Assembly (NCBI RefSeq): GCF_015223355.1
Contig: NZ_JADFFK010000011.1
Location: forward strand, 124,001 to 188,000
Length of the DNA: 64,000 bases
Direction of reading: 5' to 3'
Origin: Salipiger mangrovisoli
Lineage (GTDB): Bacteria > Pseudomonadota > Alphaproteobacteria > Rhodobacterales > Rhodobacteraceae
Each line of letters opens with the position of its first letter. Positions within the stretch are counted from its first letter, which is position 1. A program made the position numbers and the translations under genes. The notes under the pieces were generated by a model. It worked only from the letters and a program-made list of their open reading frames with translations, was not told the origin of the DNA and searched no databases. Shown piece after piece: positions 25,693-34,525 of this stretch.

Positions 25693-26735
25693 TGGAGGCC
25701 GTCGTCATCCACGCCCCGAAGGACCTGCGGCTCGACACCATGCAGGGCGCCCCGACCCCCGGACCGGGCGAGGTGCGTATCGCGGTCAGCCATGGCGGCA
25801 TCTGCGGCTCGGATCTGCACTACTACCTGCACGGTGGCTTCGGCACGATCCGCATCCGCGAGCCCATGGCGCTGGGGCACGAGGTCTCGGGGATCATTAC
25901 CGACGTTGGCGCCGGGGTCAGCGGGCTGTCGGAAGGCGACCGCGTGGCGATCAACCCCTCGCGCCCTTGCAATGATTGCGAGTACTGCCTGCGCGGTATG
26001 GCCAACCATTGCCTCGACATGCGTTTTGCCGGCTCGGCCATGCGCTTTCCGCACGAGCAGGGGTTCTTCCGCGCGCAGCTGACGCTGCCGGCGCGGCAGG
26101 CGGTGCGGCTGTCGCACAAGGCCGACCTTGCGCTCACCGCCATGTCCGAGCCGCTGGCGGTCTGCCTGCACGCGGTGGCGCAGGCGGGAAGCCTGATCGG
26201 CAAGCGCGTGGCGGTCTCGGGCTGCGGTCCCATCGGGTGCCTGACCATCGCGGCGGCGAAGCTCGCCGGAGCCGAGGAGATCGTGGCGACGGATATTTCC
26301 GCCTCTGCGCTCGAGGTGGCGAAGGTGATGGGCGCGGACCGGGTGATCAACCTTGCCGGGACTGACGGCGCTCTGGAGCCGTTGCAGGCGGGCAAGGGGC
26401 AGGTGGACGTGCTGTTCGAATGCTCGGGGGCACCGGCGGCGGTGGTCGCGGGCTGCGCGATCCTGCGCCCGCGGGGCAAGATGGTGACCGTGGGCCTCGG
26501 GCCGGAAACGCCGCTGCCGATGACGGTGATCGTCGCCAAGGAATTGCGGCTCATGGGGAGCTTCCGCTTCGATCCCGAGTTCGCCACGGCGGCGCGGCTG
26601 ATCGACAGCGGGCGGCTCGATCTCAAGCCGCTGCTCACCGGCGTGCTGCCGGTGGCGCAGGCACAGGAGGCCTTCGAACTGGCCGCCGACAAGAGCCGCG
26701 CGATGAAGGTGCAGATCGCCTTCCCGGCGCCCTGA
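25692..26735 (+). CDS. idnD: L-idonate 5-dehydrogenase
   Basis: A 347-residue zinc-dependent dehydrogenase that interconverts L-idonate and 5-keto-D-gluconate. The N-terminal block 'GGICGSDLHYYLHGGFGTIR' is close to diagnostic for IdnD. Structural zinc cysteines lie in 'CNDCEYCLRGMANHC', and the nucleotide site is 'GCGPIGC'. It lies 139 bases after the LgoD-like gene, so it may be a separate unit of the same sugar-acid region. Its stop abuts the stop of the convergent sitD (TGATCA). Confidence 0.88.
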   Translation: MEAVVIHAPKDLRLDTMQGAPTPGPGEVRIAVSHGGICGSDLHYYLHGGFGTIRIREPMALGHEVSGIITDVGAGVSGLSEGDRVAINPSRPCNDCEYCLRGMANHCLDMRFAGSAMRFPHEQGFFRAQLTLPARQAVRLSHKADLALTAMSEPLAVCLHAVAQAGSLIGKRVAVSGCGPIGCLTIAAAKLAGAEEIVATDISASALEVAKVMGADRVINLAGTDGALEPLQAGKGQVDVLFECSGAPAAVVAGCAILRPRGKMVTVGLGPETPLPMTVIVAKELRLMGSFRFDPEFATAARLIDSGRLDLKPLLTGVLPVAQAQEAFELAADKSRAMKVQIAFPAP

Positions 26736-27569
26736 TCAGATCTGGGCCGAGGCCCGGCGCGTGAGGATCGCGCGCCGGACCAGCGCCAGAAGGAAGAACG
26801 CCGTCAGGATCAGGATGATCGTCGGGGCCGGGGCGCTGTCGAGGAAGAAGCTGAGGTAGGTCCCCGCCAGCATCGCCGTCAGACAGGCCGCGCAGGACGC
26901 CGCCATCATCCTGCCAAAGCTGCGCGCGGTCAGGAAGCCGATGGCCCCCGGCGCGATCAGCAGCCCCACGGCGAGGATCAGCCCGGTCGCGGTCAGCGTC
27001 GCCACGATGGTCAGAGAGATCAGCGTCAAGAGCCCGTAGTGCAGCAGCCCCACACGCAGGCCGCTCGCCCGCGCCTGCGCCGGATCGAAGGCGTGCAGCA
27101 GCAGGTCCTTCCATTTCAGCAGCAGCACCCCCGCGACGAAGAGCGAGATCAGCCCCGCGGTCCAGAGGTCCCCGGTGCCGACGCCCAGCATGTTGCCGAA
27201 GAGGATGTGGTCGAGGTGCACGTTGGTGTGGACCTGCGTGTAGAGCACGATCCCCAGAGCGAACATGCCCGAGAAGACCACGCCCATCACCGTGTCCTGC
27301 TTGACCCGGCTGTTGCCCGCAAGGAACCCGGTGGCCAGCGCCGTGACCATGCCCGCGGCAAAGGCGCCGAGGATCAGCGGCAGGTTCAGCAGATAGGCCA
27401 GCACCACGCCGGGCAGGATCGCGTGGCTGATCGCGTCCCCCATCAGCGCCCAGCCCTTCAGCACGAGGAAGCACGACAGCAGCGCGCAGGGGATGGCGAC
27501 GATGGCGCAGATCAGAAAGGCGTTCTGCATGAAGGGAAACTGGAAGGGCAGGGTGAGGGTCTCGATCAT
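26736..27569 (-). CDS. sitD: manganese/iron ABC transporter permease SitD
   Basis: A 277-residue ABC-3 family permease with about eight hydrophobic segments. The conserved 'LKGWALMGDAISHAILPG' lies near residue 38. SitC and SitD together form the metal channel; this is the last gene of sitABCD. It overlaps sitC by four bases. Metal choice, manganese above iron, is inferred from the adjacent Mur-type regulator. Confidence 0.9.
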   Translation of the reverse strand: MIETLTLPFQFPFMQNAFLICAIVAIPCALLSCFLVLKGWALMGDAISHAILPGVVLAYLLNLPLILGAFAAGMVTALATGFLAGNSRVKQDTVMGVVFSGMFALGIVLYTQVHTNVHLDHILFGNMLGVGTGDLWTAGLISLFVAGVLLLKWKDLLLHAFDPAQARASGLRVGLLHYGLLTLISLTIVATLTATGLILAVGLLIAPGAIGFLTARSFGRMMAASCAACLTAMLAGTYLSFFLDSAPAPTIILILTAFFLLALVRRAILTRRASAQI

Positions 27570-28420
27570 GCGGCCTCCTCCAGCGCCGCGCGGGCCTTGC
27601 GGCGCGCGGCGAGCCGTCCGTGCTTGGGGGCGAAGGTGAAGGCCAGCAGGAAGATCGCCGTCTGCAAGAGCACGATGATCCCGCCGGTGGCACCGTCGAG
27701 GAAATAGCTGAGGTAGGCCCCCGCGAAGCTGGTCACCGTGCCGATCGCCACCGAGGTCAGGATCAGCCGCGGGAAGCGGTCGCAGAGCAGGTAGGCGGTG
27801 GCGCCGGGCGTCACCACCATGGCGATCACCAGAAAGGCCCCGACGGTCTGCATCGCCGCCACCACGCAGGCCGAGAGCAGGGTGAAGAAGAGCGCCTTCA
27901 GCAGCCCCGGCCGCAGCCCGATCGAGCGCGCGTGGCCCTCGTCGAAGAAGACCACCATGAGGTCCTTCCATTTCGCCAGCAGCACCGCGAGCGAAACGAC
28001 ACCGATGATCGCGAGCTGCAACGTGTCGGCGGGCGTGATCGCGAGGATATTGCCCATGGTGATGGTCTGGATCGAGATCGCCATCGGGTTCACCGAGGCC
28101 ATGAACAGCCCGAGCCCGAAGAAGGAGGTGAAGATGAGCCCGATGATCACGTCGCTCTTCAGCCCGGATCGGTCCGAGAGCAGCAGCATCGCCGCCGCCG
28201 CCAGCCCGCCGGAGATGAACGCGCCGAGCGCGAAGGGCAGGCCGAGCATGTAGGCCCCCGCGACGCCCGGCACCACCGAGTGCGAAAGCGCGTCGCCGAT
28301 CAGCGACCAGCCCTTGAGCATGAGGTAGCTCGACAGGAAGGCGCAGACCGCGCCCACCAGCGCCGAAACCCACATGGCATTGGTCATGTAGCCATAGGTG
28401 AAGGGCTCGAGCAGGCTCAT
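27566..28420 (-). CDS. sitC: manganese/iron ABC transporter permease SitC
   Basis: A 284-residue ABC-3 family permease paralogous to SitD, with '[20 protein letters not shown]' near residue 34 and about eight hydrophobic segments. The basic tail '[19 protein letters not shown]' is cytoplasmic. It overlaps its ATPase gene upstream and sitD downstream by four bases each. Confidence 0.9.
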   Translation of the reverse strand: MSLLEPFTYGYMTNAMWVSALVGAVCAFLSSYLMLKGWSLIGDALSHSVVPGVAGAYMLGLPFALGAFISGGLAAAAMLLLSDRSGLKSDVIIGLIFTSFFGLGLFMASVNPMAISIQTITMGNILAITPADTLQLAIIGVVSLAVLLAKWKDLMVVFFDEGHARSIGLRPGLLKALFFTLLSACVVAAMQTVGAFLVIAMVVTPGATAYLLCDRFPRLILTSVAIGTVTSFAGAYLSYFLDGATGGIIVLLQTAIFLLAFTFAPKHGRLAARRKARAALEEAA

Positions 28421-29328
28421 TCCGTCTCCTCCCGGTCCCTTTCCTCCCGGCGGGCCCGCCGCATCTCGCCGCCGTAGCGCACCAGCGGGCGCTCGTCGTC
28501 GGTGAGGATCGACAGGCGGCGCGGGTCGGCGTCGTCGTGCAGGTCGGCGCCCTCGATGGTGAAATGCCGCAGCACCCCGCCAAAGGCCTCTTCCAGCGCG
28601 GCGCGGGTGAAGGTGGTCTCGGTCGGACCAAAGGCCAGCACCGTGCCCTTGACCAGCACCGTGCGGTCGCAGAACTCGGGCACCGTGCCGAGGTTGTGGG
28701 TCGAGACCAGCATGACCCGGCCCTCTTCCTTGAGCTCGCGCAGCAGCGCGATGATCTGCTCCTCGGTCTTCACGTCGACGCCGGTGAAGGGCTCGTCGAG
28801 CAGGATCACCTGCCCCTCCTGCGCCAGCGCGCGGGCAAGGAAGACGCGCTTCTTCTGCCCGCCCGAGAGCTCGCCGATCTGGCGCAAGCGGAAGTCGGTC
28901 ATGCCGACGCGGGCCAGCGCGGCGTCCACCGCGGCATGGTCGGCTTTTGCAGGACGGCGCAGGAAACCCATGTGGCCGTAGCGGCCCATCATCACCACGT
29001 CCTCGACCAGCACGGGGAAGCTCCAGTCGACCTCTTCTGACTGCGGCACGTAGGCGACGAGGTTGCGCTTCAGCGCCTCCTTGACCGAGAGGCCAAGCAG
29101 GGTGATCCCGCCCTGCGCCACCGGCACGAAGCCCATGATCGCCTTGAACAGCGTCGACTTGCCCGCGCCATTGACGCCGACCAGCGCGGTGATCGTGCCG
29201 CGCGGGATCTCGAAGCTGGCGCGGCGCAGCGCGGTGTGGCCGTTGCGGTAGGTGACGGTGACGTCGGAGACGCGGATGCCGTCCATCGTGGTGCCCGTGT
29301 TGGTTATTGCGCGCTCCGCCCCGGTCAT
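28417..29328 (-). CDS. sitB: manganese/iron ABC transporter ATPase SitB
   Basis: A 303-residue ATPase with Walker A 'GVNGAGKST', signature '[16 protein letters not shown]' and Walker B '[12 protein letters not shown]'. It has the '[14 protein letters not shown]' stretch typical of metal importers of the Sit/Mnt class. About 50 charged C-terminal residues extend past the usual domain end. The second methionine ('MDGIRVSDV', residue 15) is a possible alternative start. The annotated ATG overlaps the sitA stop by four bases. Confidence 0.9.
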   Translation of the reverse strand: MTGAERAITNTGTTMDGIRVSDVTVTYRNGHTALRRASFEIPRGTITALVGVNGAGKSTLFKAIMGFVPVAQGGITLLGLSVKEALKRNLVAYVPQSEEVDWSFPVLVEDVVMMGRYGHMGFLRRPAKADHAAVDAALARVGMTDFRLRQIGELSGGQKKRVFLARALAQEGQVILLDEPFTGVDVKTEEQIIALLRELKEEGRVMLVSTHNLGTVPEFCDRTVLVKGTVLAFGPTETTFTRAALEEAFGGVLRHFTIEGADLHDDADPRRLSILTDDERPLVRYGGEMRRARREERDREETE

Positions 29329-30233
29329 TTCGCTGCGCGCCCGGCCTCGAGCCCCTCGGCGATGGTGCGCGCGGTGACGGCGAGCAGCTCGAGGTAGCTT
29401 GGCACCGGCCCGTCCGGCTCCGAGAGGCTGTCGACGTAGAGCACGCCGCCATAGGCCGCGCCGGTTTCGCGCGCCACCTGCTCGGCGGGGCGGGTGCTGA
29501 CGGTGCTCTCGCAGAAGACCACCGGGATATGGTTCTCTGTCACCCCGTCGATCACCGCGCGCACCTGCTGCGGCGTGCCCATCTGGTCGGCGTTCATCGG
29601 CCAGAGGTAGAGCTCCTTCATGCCGAAATCGCGGGCGAGGTAGCTGAATGCCCCCTCGCAGGTGACCAGCCAGCGGCTGTCCTCGGGGATGGCGGCGATG
29701 CGGTCGCGCAGCGGCTCGAGCGTGGTGCGCAGCTCGGCCTTGTAGGTCTCGGCGTTGGCCGCGTAGATCGCGGCGTTGTCGGGGTCATGCGCGGCGAAGG
29801 CGGCGGCGATGTTGTCGATATAGGTTTCCGCGTTGCCAAGCCCCATCCAGGCATGGGGGTTGGGCTTGCCTTCGTAGGCACCCGCCGAGATCGGGATGGT
29901 GTCGATCCCCTCGGACAGGGTCACCGAGGGCACATCCCGAAGGTTCGACAGGAATTGCTCGAACCACAGCTCGAGATTCAACCCGTTCCACAGGATGAGG
30001 TCGGCCCCCTGCGCCCGCACGATGTCGCGCGGGGTCGGCTCGTAGCCGTGGATCTCTGCCCCCGGCTTGGTGACCGAGACCACCTCGGCGGCGTCGCCGG
30101 CGACCTGCGCAGCCATGTCGGCCAGGACCGTGAAGGTGGTGACGACCTTCATCTTCGCCTCGGCGGCGACGGGCAGGGCAAGCAGCAGACCGAGGGTGGC
30201 ACATGCGGGAATGAACCGGGGCGTCGCGGGCAT
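29325..30233 (-). CDS. sitA: manganese/iron ABC transporter periplasmic binding protein SitA
   Basis: A 302-residue class A-I metal-binding protein. A signal peptide covers about 1-27 ('ALPVAAEAK'). Metal ligands are expected at the histidine in '[11 protein letters not shown]', the histidine in 'NPHAWMG', a glutamate and an aspartate near 'DSLSEPDG'. I started at the ATG at 30233; a TTG 60 bases upstream would add a non-signal stretch. Two palindromic Fur-type boxes lie 38-81 bases upstream. Confidence 0.92.
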   Translation of the reverse strand: MPATPRFIPACATLGLLLALPVAAEAKMKVVTTFTVLADMAAQVAGDAAEVVSVTKPGAEIHGYEPTPRDIVRAQGADLILWNGLNLELWFEQFLSNLRDVPSVTLSEGIDTIPISAGAYEGKPNPHAWMGLGNAETYIDNIAAAFAAHDPDNAAIYAANAETYKAELRTTLEPLRDRIAAIPEDSRWLVTCEGAFSYLARDFGMKELYLWPMNADQMGTPQQVRAVIDGVTENHIPVVFCESTVSTRPAEQVARETGAAYGGVLYVDSLSEPDGPVPSYLELLAVTARTIAEGLEAGRAAK

Positions 30234-30270
30234 CTGGGGTCTCCGTCGGGGAACTGTCTTCAAATGTAAA

Positions 30271-30314
30271 TGCGAGGCATTCGCAAAAGTCAAGGTAGTT
30301 GCGAGTCGTTCTCA
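30271..30314. promoter_or_regulatory. two Mur/Fur-type boxes between sitA and mur
   Basis: Two near-palindromes of the same 15-base form lie at 30271-30285 (TGCGAGGCATTCGCA) and 30300-30314 (TGCGAGTCGTTCTCA), 29 bases apart. They match one another at 12 of 15 positions and fit a 7-1-7 Fur-family site. Lying between divergent sitA and mur, they are likely Mur operators for manganese-dependent repression. Confidence 0.7.
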
Positions 30315-30404
30315 TTTATGTGCATGCTTGTGCCGCTCCCTTGGCGGCGTGGTTGCCTCGTGGCGGGTCCGGGGCTATCAAACTGCTCTGAACAGGAGTT
30401 GCCC

Positions 30405-30827
30405 ATGACCGCGGTCTCAACGGACTTTGCCCAGGCCTTGCGCGATGCGGGGCTGCGCGTGACGCAGCAGCGCATGATCGTGATGTCCGTGCTCATGGAG
30501 TCCGAGGACCACCCGAACGCCGACGAACTCTTCGCCCGCACCAAGGTCATCGACGGCTCGGTCTCCTTCGCCACGGTCTACCGCACGCTGGCGGCGCTGG
30601 AGGAGGCGGGGCTGATCCGCAAGCTCAGCTTCGAGCACGAGCCGGCGCGCTTCGAGGTGACCCCGGCGGCCGAACACGACCACCTTGTCGACGTGGACAC
30701 CGGCGAGGTGATCGAGATCGAGAGCGCCGAGATCGAGCAGCTCCGGCGCGAACTTGTCGAGCGGCTGGGCTACGAGATCATTAGCCACAATACTCTGATC
30801 CGCGCCCGCAAGAAGCCGCGGTCCTGA
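30405..30827 (+). CDS. mur: Fur family metalloregulator, Mur type
   Basis: A 140-residue winged-helix regulator ('LRVTQQRMIVMSVLM', then 'SFATVYRTLAALEEAG'). The metal site is 'AEHDHLVDVDTGEVIE'. The structural CXXC pair of classical Fur is missing, as in alphaproteobacterial Mur. Its position opposite sitABCD fits a manganese sensor that represses Mn import. The start at 30405 has AGGAG seven bases upstream. Confidence 0.88.
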   Translation: MTAVSTDFAQALRDAGLRVTQQRMIVMSVLMESEDHPNADELFARTKVIDGSVSFATVYRTLAALEEAGLIRKLSFEHEPARFEVTPAAEHDHLVDVDTGEVIEIESAEIEQLRRELVERLGYEIISHNTLIRARKKPRS

Positions 30828-30850
30828 GGCCGGCGCGCGGCCGCCCCGTT

Positions 30851-30919
30851 CATTGTCCCCCAAATACGCAGGGCGCCGCCCAGACCGCGGGGCGGGACAT
30901 GCGTATTTTCGGAACAATG
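30851..30919. repeat. intergenic inverted repeat, GC-rich core
   Basis: Two 19-base arms (30851-30869, CATTGTCCCCCAAATACGC, and 30901-30919) pair with few mismatches around a 31-base GC-rich core. The element lies between mur and the UDG gene and may double as a terminator. The AAATAC(G/T)C arm recalls the repeats near 39532 and 45549. Confidence 0.65.
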
Positions 30920-30967
30920 AAGCCAGAGGAGATTTGCTCTGCCGCCGCGCTCGGCTAGTGTCGGCGC

Positions 30968-31759
30968 ATGGATTCGGGGATCGACTGGCATTGGGCGCGC
31001 GCGGCGCTGGACTGGCAGCTTGAGCTGGGCGCCGACGAGGCGATCGGCGAAGCGCCGGTGGACCGTTTTGCGCTGGAGGCGGCGGAGCAGGCGGCGCGGG
31101 CTCGGCCCGTTGCGGCGACGCCCGAGAGATCCGCCGTGCCGCTGCCTCCGGCCGAACCCGCGGGTCCCGATCCCGTGATGGTGGCGCAGCAGGCCGCCAA
31201 GGCTGCCGGCAGCCTCGAAGCGCTGCGGGCGGCGATGGCGGATTTCGAGTTTTGCGAGCTGAAGCGCGGTGCGCGCAACCTGGTGTTCAGCGATGGTGTC
31301 GCGGGTGCGCGGGTGATGATCGTGGGCGAAGCGCCCGGCCGTGAAGAGGACCTTCAGGGCAAACCGTTCGTCGGTCGGGCCGGGCAGCTGCTCGACCGGA
31401 TGCTGGCGGCCATCGGCCTCGACCGCGCCGCGTCGGTCTATATCACCAACGTGCTGCCCTGGCGTCCGCCGCAGAACCGCGATCCGCGTCCCGACGAGAT
31501 TGCCATGATGACGCCCTTCCTGGCGCGGCACATCGAGCTGGCCGATCCCGACCTGCTGGTGGTCATGGGCAACATTTCCTGCGACGCGCTGCTTGGCCAA
31601 CGCGGCATCACGCGCCTGCGCGGCAAGTGGGCCGAGGCCGAGGGCCGCCCGGCGCTGCCGATGTTCCATCCGGCCTACCTGCTGCGCCAGCCGGCGGCAA
31701 AGCGCCAGGCCTGGGCCGACCTGCTGGAACTTCAGGCCAAGCTGAAGGCGCTGGGATGA
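30968..31759 (+). CDS. uracil-DNA glycosylase, family 4
   Basis: A 263-residue DNA repair enzyme that removes uracil. After a poorly conserved 80-residue N-terminal region comes the family 4 core: 'FEFCELKRGARNLVFSDG', 'VGEAPGREEDLQGKPFVGRA' (the active-site and uracil-binding block), 'VLPWRPPQNRDPRPDE' and 'MFHPAYLLRQP'. Family 4 enzymes carry an iron-sulfur cluster. Its stop overlaps the next start by four bases (ATGA). Confidence 0.9.
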   Translation: MDSGIDWHWARAALDWQLELGADEAIGEAPVDRFALEAAEQAARARPVAATPERSAVPLPPAEPAGPDPVMVAQQAAKAAGSLEALRAAMADFEFCELKRGARNLVFSDGVAGARVMIVGEAPGREEDLQGKPFVGRAGQLLDRMLAAIGLDRAASVYITNVLPWRPPQNRDPRPDEIAMMTPFLARHIELADPDLLVVMGNISCDALLGQRGITRLRGKWAEAEGRPALPMFHPAYLLRQPAAKRQAWADLLELQAKLKALG

Positions 31760-32346
31760 GACCGGTGCGGGCCGGGCGCAGGGGTGCCGGGGCCGCGATC
31801 AGCGCGCTGCTGCTGGCCATGGCGGGCCCCGCGGCCGCCGACGGTTTCACGCCAGATTACACCGCGCTCTTCCGCGACCACATGGATGATGTCGAGGAGC
31901 CGTCGCCGGGACTGGAGATCCTCGAACTGCCGGGGCCGGTCATCGTCACCCGCCGCGACGGCAGCGGCGTCCGGGCCGAGGATCAGAGCGGGCATGGCCC
32001 CGCCGGATGCGCGCTGGCCCGGCTGGTCGAGATCACCGCGGCGGTGCAGCTCTGTCCAGAGCTGTTGAGCTTGGCCGAGCGCGATCGGCTGGCCAGCCTG
32101 CTGCTGCGCGCGGCGGCCTTCGCCGGCGACAACACCTATCCGCCCCTGACGCTGGAAGAACGCGAGGATGCGCTCGCCGCGGCGCTCGCCAAGGCGCGGT
32201 TGGCGCAGGGCGGCAGCTGTCCGCTGCCCGAGACCGAGGCAGATTGGGTGCGCTTTGCCCGCAGCCTCGCCACCGACGAGGCCGCCCGCCGCTTCGCCCA
32301 TATCTTCGCCGTACCTCGGCTGCCTGTGGCGCAGCCCTGTCCCTGA
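31756..32346 (+). CDS. exported hypothetical protein, 196 aa
   Basis: An N-terminal signal peptide (about 1-29, ending 'MAGPAAADG') precedes a mature region with three or more cysteines and an acidic first half. I recognise no domain. It is translationally coupled to the uracil-DNA glycosylase gene and lies 48 bases ahead of moaB, so all three may share a transcript. The function is unknown; the coupling appears incidental to DNA repair. Confidence 0.6.
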   Translation: MRPVRAGRRGAGAAISALLLAMAGPAAADGFTPDYTALFRDHMDDVEEPSPGLEILELPGPVIVTRRDGSGVRAEDQSGHGPAGCALARLVEITAAVQLCPELLSLAERDRLASLLLRAAAFAGDNTYPPLTLEEREDALAAALAKARLAQGGSCPLPETEADWVRFARSLATDEAARRFAHIFAVPRLPVAQPCP

Positions 32347-32394
32347 CGCTATGGATGTCGGCAGACCTGCCCCCCCTGCCCAGAGAGAGCCCGC

Positions 32395-32937
32395 ATGAGC
32401 CGCATCGACGAAACCCGAGAGTTCATCCCCGTCCGCATCGCGGTGCTGACCGTGAGCGACACCCGTGGCCTCGATCAGGACCGATCAGGCGACACGCTGG
32501 TGCAGCGGCTGACCGATGCGGGGCATCTGCTGGCGGATCGCGCAATCGTGAAGGACGACCGCGCGGCGATCTCGGACCGGCTGCGCAGCTGGATCGCGAA
32601 CCCCGAGGTGGATGTTGTCATCTCGACCGGCGGTACGGGGCTGACCGGGCGCGACGTCACGGTCGAGGCGCATCGGGATGTCTACGAAAAGGAGATCGAC
32701 GCTTTCGGGACGGTCTTCACCATGGTTTCCATGCAGAAAATAGGCACTTCCGCGGTGCAGTCGCGGGCAACCGGAGGGGTCGCGGGGGGCACCTACCTCT
32801 TTGCGCTGCCGGGCAGCACCGGCGCCTGCAAGGACGCCTGGGACGAGATCCTGCGCTGGCAACTCGACTACCGGCACATGCCCTGCAACTTCGTCGAGAT
32901 TTTTCCGCGCCTCGAGGAGCACAAGCGACGGAAATGA
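32395..32937 (+). CDS. moaB: molybdenum cofactor biosynthesis protein MoaB
   Basis: A 180-residue MogA/MoaB-family protein that adenylylates molybdopterin before metal insertion. The fold is marked by 'VLTVSDTRGLDQDRSGD', 'VVISTGGTGLTGRDVTVEA' and 'YLFALPGSTGACKDAW'. The cofactor is needed by NapA, encoded in this window, among others. The ATG at 32395 follows GAGAGAGCCCGC. Confidence 0.93.
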   Translation: MSRIDETREFIPVRIAVLTVSDTRGLDQDRSGDTLVQRLTDAGHLLADRAIVKDDRAAISDRLRSWIANPEVDVVISTGGTGLTGRDVTVEAHRDVYEKEIDAFGTVFTMVSMQKIGTSAVQSRATGGVAGGTYLFALPGSTGACKDAWDEILRWQLDYRHMPCNFVEIFPRLEEHKRRK

Positions 32938-33045
32938 TACGGTCCCGCGTATCACAGTGACGGCTTGGATTGCGCCGGGCCGTGGGCGTAAAGTGAAGAC
33001 AGCCAGACAGGGGGGCAGTGCCTCTCCATTTCGCGGGACGATCAC

Positions 33046-34521
33046 ATGCGGTTTCTACGCCGGAGCCTCGTCGGGCTCTTTCTTCTTTCGCTGACGCTGG
33101 GCCTGCTGGCCTGGGCCGGAATACTGGTCCGCGATGCGGTGCAGGTCTATCTGACCGACGCCCCGCGCATTCCGCAGGCGCGCGAGCGGGTCTTCGCGGT
33201 CAATGCGGTTCCCGTGCGGCTGGAGAGCGTCGCGCCGGTGATGACCGCATTCGGCGAGATCCAGAGCCGGCGCACGCTCGAGCTGCGCAGCGCGGTGGGC
33301 GGCACGCTGATCGATCTCGCCCCCGAGTTCGTCGAGGGGGGGCGGGTCGAGGCGGGAACGCTGCTCGCGCGGATTGACCCGGCCGACATGCAGGCGGAAC
33401 TGGAGCGGGCGCAGAGCGCCTTGCAGGACTCCGAGGCCGAACGGCGCGAGGCGCTGCGCTCGGTCGAACTGGAAAAGGATGCGCTCGCCGCCGCCGAAGA
33501 GCAGGCCGAGCTGCGCCAGCGCGCCTACCAGCGGCAGGCCGATCTTCAGTCCCGCGGTGTCGGCACCTCGGCGCTGGTCGAAGAGGCCGAGCTCTCGGCC
33601 TCCTCGGCGCGGCAGGCGGTGGTCACGCGGCGGCAGGCGCTGGCGCAGGCCGAGGCGCGGGTGGACCAGAGCACGACCTCGCTGGCGCGTGCGCATATCG
33701 CGCTCGACGAGGCGCAGCGGCGGCTCGACGAGACCGAGATCCGCGCCGGCTTTGATGCCCAGCTCAAGGATGTCGCGGTGGTTGGCGGGCGGCGGGTCTC
33801 GGCCAACGAACAGCTGGCGACGCTGGTCGATCCCGCCGCGCTGGAAGTGGCCTTCCGCGTCTCGACCCAGCAATACCTGCAATTGCTCAACGCCTCGGAT
33901 CGCCCGCGCGAGCTGCCGGTGACGGTGACGCTGGATTTCTACGGTGCCTCGGTCAGCAGCGAGGGGACGCTGACGCGCGAGGGCGCGGCCGTCGGCGAGG
34001 GTCAGACGGGGCGGCTGCTGTTCGCCGCGCTGGACGCTCCGCGTGGCTTCAAGCCGGGGGATTTCGTCACGGTCAAGATCGCCGAGCCGGCGCTTGAGCA
34101 GGTCGCGCTGCTGCCCGCCACGGCGCTCGGCCCGACGGGCGACGTGCTTGTGCTGGACGGCGAGGACCGGCTGGAGGCGGTCCAAGTCGAACTGCTGCGG
34201 CGCCAGGGGGATGCGGTGATCATCCGCGCCGCCGGGCTGGGCGGGCGGCTGGTGGTGGCCGAGCGCTCACCGCTGCTCGGTGCCGGCATCAAGGTGCGCC
34301 CGCTCAACACCGATGCGCCGAGCGGGCCGACCGGCCCCGATGTGCAGGCCGAGGCAAGCATGCTCGAGCTGACCGAGGAACGCCGCGCGCGGCTGGTGGC
34401 CTTCATCGAGGGCAACGAGCGCATGCCCGCCGAGGCCAAGCAGCGCCTGCTGGCACAGATTTCCGAGCCGATGGTCCCCGCGCAGGTGATCGAACGGCTC
34501 GAAGCGCGCATGGGAGGCTGA
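33046..34521 (+). CDS. RND efflux periplasmic adaptor (membrane fusion) protein
   Basis: A 491-residue HlyD-family adaptor. One N-terminal membrane anchor (about 6-28) is followed by a biotinyl-lipoyl half, a long coiled-coil hairpin rich in Glu, Ala and Arg (about 110-215), the second lipoyl half and a beta-barrel. The C-terminal 70 residues ('EERRARLVAFIEGNERMPAE') form an additional charged helical tail. It links the inner-membrane pump encoded four bases downstream to an outer-membrane channel that is not in the window. Substrate unknown. Confidence 0.88.
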   Translation: MRFLRRSLVGLFLLSLTLGLLAWAGILVRDAVQVYLTDAPRIPQARERVFAVNAVPVRLESVAPVMTAFGEIQSRRTLELRSAVGGTLIDLAPEFVEGGRVEAGTLLARIDPADMQAELERAQSALQDSEAERREALRSVELEKDALAAAEEQAELRQRAYQRQADLQSRGVGTSALVEEAELSASSARQAVVTRRQALAQAEARVDQSTTSLARAHIALDEAQRRLDETEIRAGFDAQLKDVAVVGGRRVSANEQLATLVDPAALEVAFRVSTQQYLQLLNASDRPRELPVTVTLDFYGASVSSEGTLTREGAAVGEGQTGRLLFAALDAPRGFKPGDFVTVKIAEPALEQVALLPATALGPTGDVLVLDGEDRLEAVQVELLRRQGDAVIIRAAGLGGRLVVAERSPLLGAGIKVRPLNTDAPSGPTGPDVQAEASMLELTEERRARLVAFIEGNERMPAEAKQRLLAQISEPMVPAQVIERLEARMGG

Positions 34522-34525
34522 GCCG

